This document shows positions 8,928 to 18,600 of a DNA stretch of 37,929 nt, one piece after another. This DNA comes from Planctomycetota bacterium (GTDB lineage Bacteria > Planctomycetota > Phycisphaerae > WQYP01), in assembly GCA_021805985.1 (NCBI GenBank), contig JAJZDN010000039.1, forward strand, positions 1 to 37,929. The letters are read 5' to 3'. The position numbers and the translations under genes are program-made. The notes under the pieces are model-generated. The model was not told where the DNA came from and made no database searches. It saw only the letters and a list, made by a program, of their open reading frames with translations. The stretch's first letter is position 1. Each line of letters begins with the position of its first letter.

Positions 8928-9926
8928 ATGCTAAATCCAATATTCCATTCCACAGGCACTAAAGTCAATGTGGAATCTCCTGCGGAACTTACATCTGGAT
9001 CACACAAACGCAGCTTCAAAATGGGAGCGCAACACCGCCGCGCTTTAGCGGCGTGTGCCATTGCAGCCGCAGGGTTGGCTGCGATGGGCGCAGGCTCATC
9101 GGCTCGCGCGGCCGCCACGACTTGGACGAATGGCAACAATACGCAGATATGGAGCGACGCTCTGAACTGGACAAACGGCGTGCCTGTGAACGGCTCCGAT
9201 GTTGTCATTGGTGTCCCGGCAACCGGTTCCTTGCCGTCGTTGGATGATCAGGCGCTGACCATTGCGAATTTGACCGTCGACGCCAATAGCGCATTGGCAA
9301 TCAATTCTGGAATTGGCTTAAATATAAACAGCGGCGGTAATGTTACAGACGATGGGCAGATTACAGTTAACACTACAGCTACCGCTGCCGGCACGGGCCT
9401 TGGAATTATTGGATCGGTAACGTTGCAAGGCTCCGGTAGTCTGGTTCTAAACGCCGGTGCCAGCGGCTTTGGTGCCGCGACGATATATGACGCCGGAAAC
9501 AGCAACCTTACGCAGGCTTCGGGCCACACGATATCCGGTGCAGGTCAGATCAGTGTCAACGATTTCACCAACAACGGCGTCGTCGACGCCAATTCCAGCG
9601 GCAACACGCTTCGATTAATCAGCGGAGCATTCACTAACGCCAACCTCATGGAGGCCACCGGTGGTGGGACTCTCCAGCTCAACGCCACTTTCACCAACAC
9701 CGGCGGAACAATTGACGCTAACGGCGGCACTGTGCTGCTTAACGGTGGCACTGTTACCGGTGGTACGCTCACCAGCGTGGGCACTAGCGAAATTGACGAA
9801 CAGGCTAGCACGAATCTGGTAGGTGTCACGCTTTCTACCGGCAGCAATCTATATGTGCTTGATGGAAATAACCTGATCCCAAATAACGGCAATACCTTAA
9901 CCCCATCGCAGGAGATAAGGGGATAA
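8928..9926 (+). CDS. Secreted beta-strand-repeat protein lacking a sorting tail (probably truncated)
   Basis: A 332-residue protein. After a basic N-terminus (HKRSFKMGAQHRR) comes a hydrophobic segment AALAACAIAAAGLAAMGAG and a likely signal-peptidase site ARA-A near residue 62. The mature part starts with the aromatic motif TTWTNGNNTQIWSDALNWTNGVP shared in style with the two larger proteins downstream, and continues with Asn/Thr/Gly-rich strands (FTNTGGTIDANGGTVLLNGGTV) typical of parallel beta-helix surface proteins. ATG 8928 has AAAGGAG eight bases before it; an upstream in-frame start at 8886 has none. The protein stops at TPSQEIRG without a PEP-CTERM tail, while its two relatives have one. 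I read it as a 3'-truncated member. It could also be a released, unanchored form. Confidence 0.75.
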   Translation: MLNPIFHSTGTKVNVESPAELTSGSHKRSFKMGAQHRRALAACAIAAAGLAAMGAGSSARAAATTWTNGNNTQIWSDALNWTNGVPVNGSDVVIGVPATGSLPSLDDQALTIANLTVDANSALAINSGIGLNINSGGNVTDDGQITVNTTATAAGTGLGIIGSVTLQGSGSLVLNAGASGFGAATIYDAGNSNLTQASGHTISGAGQISVNDFTNNGVVDANSSGNTLRLISGAFTNANLMEATGGGTLQLNATFTNTGGTIDANGGTVLLNGGTVTGGTLTSVGTSEIDEQASTNLVGVTLSTGSNLYVLDGNNLIPNNGNTLTPSQEIRG

Positions 9927-9990
9927 CAGGGCGCAGGGCCTTTGAAACTGCGGCTCGCTCGTGAATCTGCGGGCCTTTTGCTGGTAACTA

Positions 9991-10011
9991 CCCCGGCGAC
10001 GTTCGCCGGGG
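9991..10011 (+). other. Strong GC-rich hairpin in the spacer before the second surface gene
   Basis: CCCCGGCG (9991-9998) and CGCCGGGG (10004-10011) form a perfect 8-bp stem with the 5-base loop ACGTT. No T-run follows, so it is unlikely to be an intrinsic terminator on the plus strand. It sits 54 bases before the next ATG. Roles as an mRNA-processing or stability element are possible. Confidence 0.6.
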
Positions 10012-10065
10012 AAAGAATATCTTGCGATCTCGCGCATTCAGGAACATCTTTTTGGGAGAACTTCC

Positions 10066-13000
10066 ATGGCACACTTCAAATCACATCGGCGCGGCGGAAA
10101 CACTTGCCATAACGCGACGCTTATTGCCGCATTGACGGCAGCAGGGGCGGCGGGATGGGCTTCAGCCGGGGCGGCCCGGGCCACCGTCGACACCTACATC
10201 GGACCCGCGACCGGTTCGTCCGCCTATTGGAACGTTGCGGCCAACTGGAGTACGGGGATTCCCGTGGCTAATAGTGACGTATCCCTGACTGCGACTGCAG
10301 TTGGCAGCCATTTGGGGTCGGGGGGGTATATTACGTACAATGCCGCCAGCAGTCCGCAGCTATCCGCTCTGTACATCGGGCCCAGCAATTCGGGATATAT
10401 TTATCTCGCCTTGGAAGGTCCCAATCTGAACGCTTCCTACGAGACGCTCGCAGGCGGAGCAACCGCGACAACCGCCGCGCACATCTACCAAAGTACCGGC
10501 ATCAACACCGTGGGCACGTTAAATGTTGGTTCCGCCGGCTATACCAGTTTGCAGGGGTCCTACCTGTTGGTTGGTGGGACAGTCAGCGGCGGGACAGAAT
10601 TCGTAGGTGCCGCCGGAAGCCAGGGAATTTTCACCCAAGGGGGCATTTTTAATTCTTCCAGCACTAACGCGGCCACATCAATCCTGATCGGTTCGGGGGC
10701 ACAAAGCACGGGAATATACAATGTGAACGGCCATGCGTCAGGCTCCTATGCCACGACAGCCAGCACAACCGCGGAGATTACTGTAGGAGACAACGGCACG
10801 GGAACCTTCAACCAGAATGGTGGCGTGGTTAGCGTCGGTACTTATCTTTCTCTTGGAGGCAGTTCCGCGGGGGCCATTGGAACTTACAACCTAAATGCGT
10901 CCTCCAGTTATGGAACAACCCCCACCCTTGCCGCCGCCAACGAGTACATCGGAAATAACGGTTCGGGCACGTTCACCCAATCTGCCGGAAGCAACACGGT
11001 CGCTTCGAATTTGACCATCGCAGTGAACTCCGGCAGCCGGGGTATCTACACGTTTTCGGGGGGCACGCTGCAATTGGGACAATCGATTTACAGCCCGCTC
11101 TTTCGCAAGTACTTCTTCTACAGCGGTGCAGTGCATAACAACGGTACGTTCGATCAATCCGGAGGGACGCTGCAGGACAGCGAGGGCGGTTCCAATGTTA
11201 CGTTTATCAACGGCGTGACCGGCACGGTCAATATTTCCGGCGGCACTATTGAGGCGTCTTTGACCAACAATGGCACGTTTAATCAATCCGGAGGGACGCT
11301 GCAGGACAGCGCGGGCGGTTCCAATGTCGCGTTTATCAACGGCGTGACGGGCACGGTCAATATTTCCGGTGGCACTGTTGATGCTTCCTTAACCAACAAC
11401 GGAAAAGTGTATATTCAAGGGACCGCCGGCAACTTAGTCGTGGGCGGAGGTGTGACCAACAACAACGTCATTGACGTGCAAACCGTCGGAGAAACCCTGA
11501 CCATCAACGGCAGCGGCCTGAATAATCTCGGGCAGCTAATTCTGGCCACCACTACCCTCAACGGCAGCGGCCCGCTGATTAACAACGGGCAAATTGCGGG
11601 CGGGGGAAACATCGGCGGTACCGGTGGCTTTACCAACAACGGCCTGTTGACACAGACCATCGGTAGCGGTGGCTATACGACCAGCGGCAATTTAACCATC
11701 AGCAACACCGGCACCAACACGAACGCTGGAACAATCCTGATGGCCAACGGCTATGTATTTACGCTTTCCGGTTCAGCCCTTAGTAACACCGGCACGGTGA
11801 ACCTCAATGGCGGAACTGTCACAGGCCCGGCAACGCTGACCAACGCCGCCGGTGGCGTGGTTCAAGGCAGCGGCCTTATCTCCACTGCGTTTGCCAATAA
11901 CGCCGGTGCCACACTGCTTTTACAAGCAGGCACCACGCACATCAGCAACGGTTTTGCCAACGCTGGCACGGTTCTGTTAAATGGTGTAACGGCGAATCTT
12001 ACAGGCGGCCCTATCACCAACACTGGCACCATACAGGGATTTGGCAGCATCGGCAGCAATATTACCAATGATGGCAGCGGCACGGTTGAAGCACTGGGTG
12101 GCACACTGGTTATTAACGGCCGCTTTACTAATACCGGGTTAATTGCCGCACCGACCGGCTCAAAAGTGCTGCTGGTTACCAGTCCGGGCGCAAACCACGG
12201 AACCATCAGTCTCACGGGCGGTATATTTGATACCAACGGTAACCTCATGCAGAACACCGGGGAAGTTTCCGGCTATGGCACGTTTTCCACAGGCGGCTTT
12301 GAAAACGGCTTCCAAGCCTCTCCCGGCGTGTATACACCCGGCAGCGTCACCTTTACCGGTGGCACCACCACCATCAATGGCAATGTCACCAACGACAGTG
12401 GTTCCACCATGACCATGGAGTATAACCCGGCAATCTTCACAGGTAATGTCACCAACAATGGAACAGTCTTCATCACCCAGACCACCGCCAGCTTTGCCGG
12501 CACCTATATCGACAATGGCACGACCATTCATGACCCCTCAACCACGTATTACACCAACTGGACCATTGGCTCCAGTGGTGCTACCACTGCCGGCACCGGT
12601 GATTTAATTGCAGTTACCGGTAATTTCGTCAATAACAGCACGCAAAATACCCGCTGGGCGACGACAGCGGCGAAGCTGGAATTTCTGGGTGGATCAGCTC
12701 ACACCATGGATGTAGCCGGTACGGATATGGGAGCCACAACCGCGGGCTATACTAACAACTTCGCCTGGGGAATTCTGGACCTTAATGGTACCAAGGACGC
12801 CCTGATATTAGGCAAGGGAACAGGATTGGCAGCGGGTGTAAATGGAGCCTTTTACACCCAAGAGTTACTGCTGGCCGGCGGCACCAGTCAGATTGCCAAC
12901 ATCACCGGCAATGGCGTGAGCATTTACTATGATCCCACCAACAGCGCCAATGCGTATCTTGGCGGCCGGACTTATGCCCTGTCCGGCGGGGGCTTTGTAG

Positions 13001-13089
13001 CACCGGTACCCGAACCCGCCACAGTAGCCCTGCTGGCGGTTGCCGGCGCGGGGATGCTGCTACTGGGGAAACGGCGGAGTAGAAATTAA
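10066..13089 (+). CDS. PEP-CTERM beta-strand-repeat surface protein
   Basis: A 1007-residue secreted protein. Residues 1-40 are a basic head followed by a hydrophobic core (LIAALTAAGAAGWASAGAARA), a signal peptide. The aromatic motif YWNVAANWSTGIPVANSDV follows, as in related planctomycete repeat proteins. The body is Gly/Thr/Asn/Ser-rich with many short units such as NNGTF.QSGGTL, VTGTVNISGG and FTNTGTI, expected to form a right-handed beta-helix. Two tandem 43-residue units near residues 358-443 are almost identical. The end is a PEP-CTERM tail: VPEPATVALL, a hydrophobic helix and the basic GKRRSRN, recognised by an exosortase/archaeosortase-type enzyme. The ATG at 10066 has GGGAGA upstream. 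Its last 27 residues nearly match those of the 15696 gene, one sign that this gene and the next were duplicated as a pair. Confidence 0.9.
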   Translation: MAHFKSHRRGGNTCHNATLIAALTAAGAAGWASAGAARATVDTYIGPATGSSAYWNVAANWSTGIPVANSDVSLTATAVGSHLGSGGYITYNAASSPQLSALYIGPSNSGYIYLALEGPNLNASYETLAGGATATTAAHIYQSTGINTVGTLNVGSAGYTSLQGSYLLVGGTVSGGTEFVGAAGSQGIFTQGGIFNSSSTNAATSILIGSGAQSTGIYNVNGHASGSYATTASTTAEITVGDNGTGTFNQNGGVVSVGTYLSLGGSSAGAIGTYNLNASSSYGTTPTLAAANEYIGNNGSGTFTQSAGSNTVASNLTIAVNSGSRGIYTFSGGTLQLGQSIYSPLFRKYFFYSGAVHNNGTFDQSGGTLQDSEGGSNVTFINGVTGTVNISGGTIEASLTNNGTFNQSGGTLQDSAGGSNVAFINGVTGTVNISGGTVDASLTNNGKVYIQGTAGNLVVGGGVTNNNVIDVQTVGETLTINGSGLNNLGQLILATTTLNGSGPLINNGQIAGGGNIGGTGGFTNNGLLTQTIGSGGYTTSGNLTISNTGTNTNAGTILMANGYVFTLSGSALSNTGTVNLNGGTVTGPATLTNAAGGVVQGSGLISTAFANNAGATLLLQAGTTHISNGFANAGTVLLNGVTANLTGGPITNTGTIQGFGSIGSNITNDGSGTVEALGGTLVINGRFTNTGLIAAPTGSKVLLVTSPGANHGTISLTGGIFDTNGNLMQNTGEVSGYGTFSTGGFENGFQASPGVYTPGSVTFTGGTTTINGNVTNDSGSTMTMEYNPAIFTGNVTNNGTVFITQTTASFAGTYIDNGTTIHDPSTTYYTNWTIGSSGATTAGTGDLIAVTGNFVNNSTQNTRWATTAAKLEFLGGSAHTMDVAGTDMGATTAGYTNNFAWGILDLNGTKDALILGKGTGLAAGVNGAFYTQELLLAGGTSQIANITGNGVSIYYDPTNSANAYLGGRTYALSGGGFVAPVPEPATVALLAVAGAGMLLLGKRRSRN
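11138..11395 (+). repeat. Two tandem 129-bp (43-residue) repeats inside the surface gene
   Basis: The unit starting at NNGTFDQSGG near 11138 recurs 129 bp later as NNGTFNQSGG, with the same TLQDS.GGSNV.FINGVTGT core. DNA identity is high, with only scattered changes. Such recent in-frame duplication can change protein length by recombination. Confidence 0.85.
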
Positions 13090-13108
13090 GGGCCGGAGTC
13101 CTGTTGAA

Positions 13109-13125
13109 TGATCACTGATCAATAA
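13109..13125. repeat. TGATCA-type repeat cluster, copy 1
   Basis: TGATCACTGATCAATAA lies between the first surface gene and the first Gly-rich gene. The same sequence, with an added TGATCAA unit, lies at the equivalent place in the duplicated pair (20554-20577). Related GATCA-rich sequence occurs near 30709-30740. Confidence 0.7.
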
Positions 13126-13162
13126 CTGAAATAATGCTTGTCTTTTTTTGAGGAAAATTATT

Positions 13163-15622
13163 ATGATTAACCAAACCCAAACGCGTGGTCACACGCATAA
13201 ACGTCAGATGAAAATCTCGGCGGTATCCAAGCTCATGGTTATGGCTGCCTGCTTTACGCTCGGTTATACGGGCGTGTCCACAGTCCGGGCGGACACGGGG
13301 ACAAGCGGTGCCAATGGGGCTAACGCCACCGATACCACCCACAATCCGGCTATCGCTACCGGTGGTAATGGCGGCAATGGTGGGACCGGTACCTATCTTA
13401 ATGGCGGCGGTAATGGCGGCAGTGGCGGCACGGGTGGCAATGCTTATGCGACGGTTACCTCCGGCATTCCCTACATCCCCTTTGGTGCGGCAAACACTGC
13501 CAAAGCGACTGGTGGATATGGCGGCAACGGCGGAAGTGCCTATAACATAAATTACACACCGGGATCGGGTGCTGTCGGCGGTAATGCGGAGGCCGGCATT
13601 AATATTGGAACCGCAACCAATCCCTACAACGGAAATATTATTGGCGGCGGAGCTTATGCAACCAGCGGATATGGCGGCAGCGGATTCCAAGGCGCTAATG
13701 GCGGCAACGCCACCATTGACGCATCGAGCATTTACGCCACCGGCGATGTAGCGCTTACCACAGTTGCCGCGGCGGAATACGGTGGAAGAGGTGCCACCAG
13801 TGCCGGCAATGGTGGGACCGCGTCGCTGGCATCCGGACCGATTTTTGGCCAATCTACCGCCGGCGGTAATGTGCACGTTGAAGCCGATCTAACCGGCGGC
13901 ACCGGTGGTTACGGCGTTAATTCCACGAGCACGGGCGGCAACGGTATCGACGCAACATTAGGCTCCAGCGGAAGTAGTGCTGTCCTGGGTTCCACCACGG
14001 GAGCATTAACCCTGACCCAGAGTGCTACCGGCGGTGCGGCTGGCGGCGGTGAGGGGAGCGTAGTAGGAACCGCCGGCAATGCCTCTTCAATTATGGACTT
14101 GAACTTTAATACGCTCCCAAGTAGGATGACTCCCAGTTCCCTGGTAGTTAACAACACCGCAAAGGCTGGTGACGGAGGATATGGCGGGGCTCATTCCTTT
14201 CAGGCCAATGGCAGCAATGCGGGAACATCTTACGCTGAATCCACCATCACCACTGCCACCGGAATTGATCTGAATGTGACCGCGGCGGGCGGCAACCTGG
14301 GCGGTGGAGCTTCAGGTGCCACGGTCGGCAACGCCGGCAACGGCTCGGCCAGCACCGCTTTGGCTACCGGCACGGTAACCAACAATGGAAATCTTACGAT
14401 CGTCAGCACCGGCCAAGGGAGTCTTGGCGGATTTAGTTACCATGGCAATGGAGGTCAGGGCGGAAATGGTGTGGCCGTCGCCACGGGCACCGGCGATGGA
14501 TCGGGCAGTGTTGCTGTAAATGCTTATGGCAACGGCGGAACAGGCGGCAGAGGCAGCACTACCAATGGCTTTATCGCGGGCAGCGGCGGTACGGGGACAG
14601 CCACAGCGGTCGGCATCGGCGACGGCAGCGGTAGCGTCACCGTCGGAGCCAGAGCTTACGGCGGCTATGAGGGAGGCATCTATACAATGAACGGTCAACA
14701 GGGAGGTGACTTGACAGGCGGCAATGTCGGCAGCGGCACGGCAATGGCCACGGCTACCGGGCTGGCCTCAAGCAATGTCAACGCATCAGCCGGTGCAACA
14801 AGCGCGTATGGTGGAGGTACCATTTCAACCGTCGGATCAGGGCCGGCTTTAGCCGATGCGTACGCCACCGGATTGGGTGGAACCTCCATGGCAAACTCAA
14901 CTTCCCGTGGCGGGGCGGTCTGGAGTGTAAGGGCTCTCGCCAGCGCTCCCGTGGTCAGTGGGGCAACTGCACATACCCAGGCCTTTGCCATCACCATGGG
15001 CCCCACCCGCAATTCTTCAAATGCCAATGGCATACAGGCTGTCGCTTATGCCTCGGCGATGCCTTCCAACAGCGATGCGAATGCGGCTTTGGCTAGTTCC
15101 CCGAACGTGCGCAGTAATTTTAATGTCGGTGGCAACGGCACGGGCCCGGTCAGTGATGTCGTGGGCTTGATGACACTGGCAGCCAATAACATGAGCACCG
15201 GTTCGGCCACCACCTACCACAGCGAGGTCGATTGGAATATTAACCCCGCACAATTGGCACATGGCCAGCAGAATATTCTGGTGGGACTGCTTAATGCCAG
15301 CTCCTCAGGAACTGGTACGGTGAGCTTTGCCCTTGATCTCAATGGAACCACCACCACCGAGCTTAACGCGGCGAGCTTCTCGGCTGCTGATGCATTTTTC
15401 ACGGATACTACCCTGAATCTTGGGGCCATTGGAACCAGCACCTTCACTCTGAATTTTTTGCTGGACGTTACCCCGACCAGCAACGGTGCCACGTTTGATC
15501 CGAACATTATTTTCGGCAACGCCACGATGGCGTCCGGGCCGGCAGCCCCCGAACCCGCGGCTCTGGCGCTGATGGCATTGGGCGGCTTGACCTTGCTGCT
15601 TCGCCGGCGCAGAACGGCCTGA
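13163..15622 (+). CDS. Gly-rich PEP-CTERM surface protein, copy 1 (intact)
   Basis: An 819-residue secreted protein. A basic head (RGHTHKRQMK) and the hydrophobic segment VSKLMVMAACFTLGYTGVSTVRA-D form the signal peptide. Residues about 45-620 are extremely rich in Gly, Ala, Asn, Thr and Ser with GGNGG and GGSGGTGG runs, like PE_PGRS or polyglycine-II domains, interleaved with TATA and ALATGTV segments. Residues about 660-785 form a less repetitive domain (VDWNINPAQLAHGQQNILVG and on). The end PAAPEPAALALMALGG...RRRRTA is a PEP-CTERM tail. ATG 13163 follows GAGG by nine bases; an upstream TTG at 13148 lacks a site. It lies 73 bp after the previous gene. A long, near-identical copy occurs at 20616. 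The ligand or function is unknown. Confidence 0.88.
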   Translation: MINQTQTRGHTHKRQMKISAVSKLMVMAACFTLGYTGVSTVRADTGTSGANGANATDTTHNPAIATGGNGGNGGTGTYLNGGGNGGSGGTGGNAYATVTSGIPYIPFGAANTAKATGGYGGNGGSAYNINYTPGSGAVGGNAEAGINIGTATNPYNGNIIGGGAYATSGYGGSGFQGANGGNATIDASSIYATGDVALTTVAAAEYGGRGATSAGNGGTASLASGPIFGQSTAGGNVHVEADLTGGTGGYGVNSTSTGGNGIDATLGSSGSSAVLGSTTGALTLTQSATGGAAGGGEGSVVGTAGNASSIMDLNFNTLPSRMTPSSLVVNNTAKAGDGGYGGAHSFQANGSNAGTSYAESTITTATGIDLNVTAAGGNLGGGASGATVGNAGNGSASTALATGTVTNNGNLTIVSTGQGSLGGFSYHGNGGQGGNGVAVATGTGDGSGSVAVNAYGNGGTGGRGSTTNGFIAGSGGTGTATAVGIGDGSGSVTVGARAYGGYEGGIYTMNGQQGGDLTGGNVGSGTAMATATGLASSNVNASAGATSAYGGGTISTVGSGPALADAYATGLGGTSMANSTSRGGAVWSVRALASAPVVSGATAHTQAFAITMGPTRNSSNANGIQAVAYASAMPSNSDANAALASSPNVRSNFNVGGNGTGPVSDVVGLMTLAANNMSTGSATTYHSEVDWNINPAQLAHGQQNILVGLLNASSSGTGTVSFALDLNGTTTTELNAASFSAADAFFTDTTLNLGAIGTSTFTLNFLLDVTPTSNGATFDPNIIFGNATMASGPAAPEPAALALMALGGLTLLLRRRRTA

Positions 15623-15695
15623 TTTTTACGTCTACCCGGCTCATGAATGGGCCGTGGGTGTATCGAGTGTTCTTGTTTTTTGAGAGCTTCAAGCC

Positions 15696-18600
15696 ATGAA
15701 AACCATGTTAATTAAATCCTCTCTGATTCTGGCCGCAGCTATGATAGCGGCGGCATCTGGGGCGACTTACGCCATAACAACCAATGGGCCGGACAACTGG
15801 ACCGGCGCCACCGGTGACGGAAACTTTGATAATTCCAGCAACTGGTCATTGGGAGTACCAGCAGCTTTGACCGACGCGGCATTCGCCTTGGGGACCGCGA
15901 GCACATACACTGTTACGCTGGGGGCGAGCGAGGCCAATAATCAACTGTACATTGGCAACAATAATTTGACGCTGACCACAGGTAACTCTGGAAGCACCTA
16001 CGCTCTTATGTCAACCGACCCCATCACCGGTGCGGCGCCATCATTGGTTGTCGGGATGTCCAGCACTGATACTGCCGCCGCACTGACACTCGCGACGCCG
16101 AGTCCCAATTACCCCCAATACCCAATTATCAGCATGACTGCCGGTTCTGCGGTTCTTGGCGACCAAGCCGGAAGCTCCGGGGCCTTGACCGTGGGCAGTT
16201 CGGGGTATACCTATTTAAGCTCATCATCCGGCGATACGTTGACTTTGGCTGATTCATTGACCGTCGGAAATTTCGGCACCGGCACACTATCCCTTAACTT
16301 TGGCGCAGTTACCATAGGTGGCAGTTTGAATATCGCTGCCCAAGCCGGATCAACGGGAACTGTGACTATCCAAACCGCTAACGCGGGCGGATATCCTTTA
16401 CCCGATAACACAATTGCGGTCACCGGCAACATTGAGGTAGGTGGCAATGATACCGGTACATCCAGCACGTCCGGCGGCACGGCAACCCTGAATATAGGCG
16501 ACCCAAACGCAACCAGCGGGTTTGGTCCCGCCGGAAACGCGGGAATTTCCTCCGACGGCAATATGGTTATTTTCCAAGGGGGCACGGTCAACCTCAACGG
16601 AGGCCTGTTGCAGGCTTCGCGAATCTCCAATAATGGCGGGACGTTTAACTATACCAGCGGCAATATTAATTTAACCGATCCAGCGGGTATTTTATATTTA
16701 GGAACCGGCACAGGGCAAAATCTTGCGTCGAGTATCACGTTGGTAAACAATCAATCCCTGACAGACTCCGGTACAGTCTCTCTTACCACCGATGGCGCCT
16801 CAACATCCTCTCCGGCATCCCTGATAATCAATGGGGGGACGCTGTCCACAGGGTACCTTGTGGTCCATGCCAGCGTCAACGGTCCATCTCCGCTGGATTA
16901 TATTTCCGGCACGCTGGCAATTACCACTGGGAATCTTAATTTTGGCAGTCTGGGTGTTACGGGATCGCCGGTTCTCGGTTTCGGCGATACGATCTCCGTT
17001 TCGGGTTTAACGAGTTTCGCTTCCGGCAACACCCTGACCATCAATGGCGGTGGTACGTTTTCCACCGGCTCACTGGACACCTCCGCGCGTGGCGCGCTAA
17101 CGTATTCGGGCGGAACATTCAATATCACCAACAGCAGTGTGACTATCGGATCGGGAAATGTGCTGAACAACCTGAATCTGGTCGCTGGAGATGCGATCAG
17201 CGTATCGGGAATTACGACCCTCGTTGCAAGCGGCGGTACATCGCCGCTGGACATTAACGGCGGCAGTTTTTCCACCGGCTCATTTGCTCCCTCCACAGTA
17301 CTGCCCATCTATAAATCCGGAACGCTGAATTTGACCAATAGCGGTCTATCGCTTGGCATCAATGGAAGCAACGATCTGTTTTCCAGTCTTAACCTGGTCA
17401 GTGGCGATACGGTAAGTGTATCGGGGATAACCACAATTGATCCGACTGGTACATTAACCATTAACGGCGGCACATTTACCACCGGGTCCTTTGCCGCAGG
17501 CTCCCTTCCCGTATTCACTTCCGGCACGCTGAACCTCACCAACGCTGATTTGCACATTGGGCCAAACGGCCCGTTGGGGGCCAGCGTATCGGTTGGTACA
17601 GGCACGACCATTACGGTCAATAAGAATACCTACATGGATTCCGGGGGCACGCTTAGCGTTAGCGGAGGTTCGTTTACAACCGCTGAACTTATTAATAACG
17701 GAGCATCGCCGGGTGCTGTGACCTACACCGGCGGCACGTTGGACATTACCGCCGGCGGCCTGAATATTGGAACAAATGACCTGCTTGCATCGGCAAAGAT
17801 AAACCAATTCTCCGCTATCAGCGTTGCCGGCACCACGACGATGGACACCGGTGGCTCGATAACCGTAAACGGCGGCACATTTACCAGCGGCGGCATCGTT
17901 TTTACCAGCGGTTCAGGTCTGACGCTTAGCAGTGGCACGGTTTCGATTGGCACGTTGACGACGACTATTGCCGATCCTGTTACGTACAGCGGCGGTGGTC
18001 TAGCCATCACCACCGGCAATATCAGTATCGGCACGGGGAGCAGTGATGCGCTAAGTTCAGCACAATTGAACTCGTATCTCGATAATTTTACCATTGGGGG
18101 CACCACCACCATTGATACCGGTGGCAGCATTGCGTTAAGCAATAATGGCAGTTTCCTTACGGCGAACATGGTGATTAACGTTGGAAGCGCCGCATTGACT
18201 ATAGATTCCGGGGGATCATTTAGTGCGTCAGGTAAGACCACTTTGAATGCGGCGGATGCGGTAGCAATTACCGGAGGAGCTTTCTCCACCGGCACATTAA
18301 CCACAACCGCGTCCAATTCCATGAGTTATTCGGGCGGCGTTATCGAGATCACCAATGGGGGTCTGGGTATTGGATCGCTGGGTACCGACGCTTTGGCTTC
18401 CGCCTCACTTGTGAATTCCAGCGACGCCATTACTGCCAGCGGTACTGTCACCATTGAATCTGGTGGGAGTGTTTCGCTAACCGCTGGTACGTTCAAAGCT
18501 GGAACGCTTGATGTCAATACGGGCAGCGCAAGCCTGCCCGCTTTCTCACTTAACGGCGGCACGGTGACGGTTGGGACATTGAGCATTAACGCCACTGATC

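Noticed and set aside
9920-9931. Twelve bases matching the core of the I-SceI homing-endonuclease site (GGGATAACAGGG)
   Set aside because: The full 18-bp site is not present and no endonuclease gene is nearby; a chance match.
13112-13876. Long minus-strand open frame opposite the Gly-rich gene (and its twin at 20628-21326)
   Set aside because: It mirrors the repetitive codons of the sense gene and has no ribosome binding site or recognisable domain.
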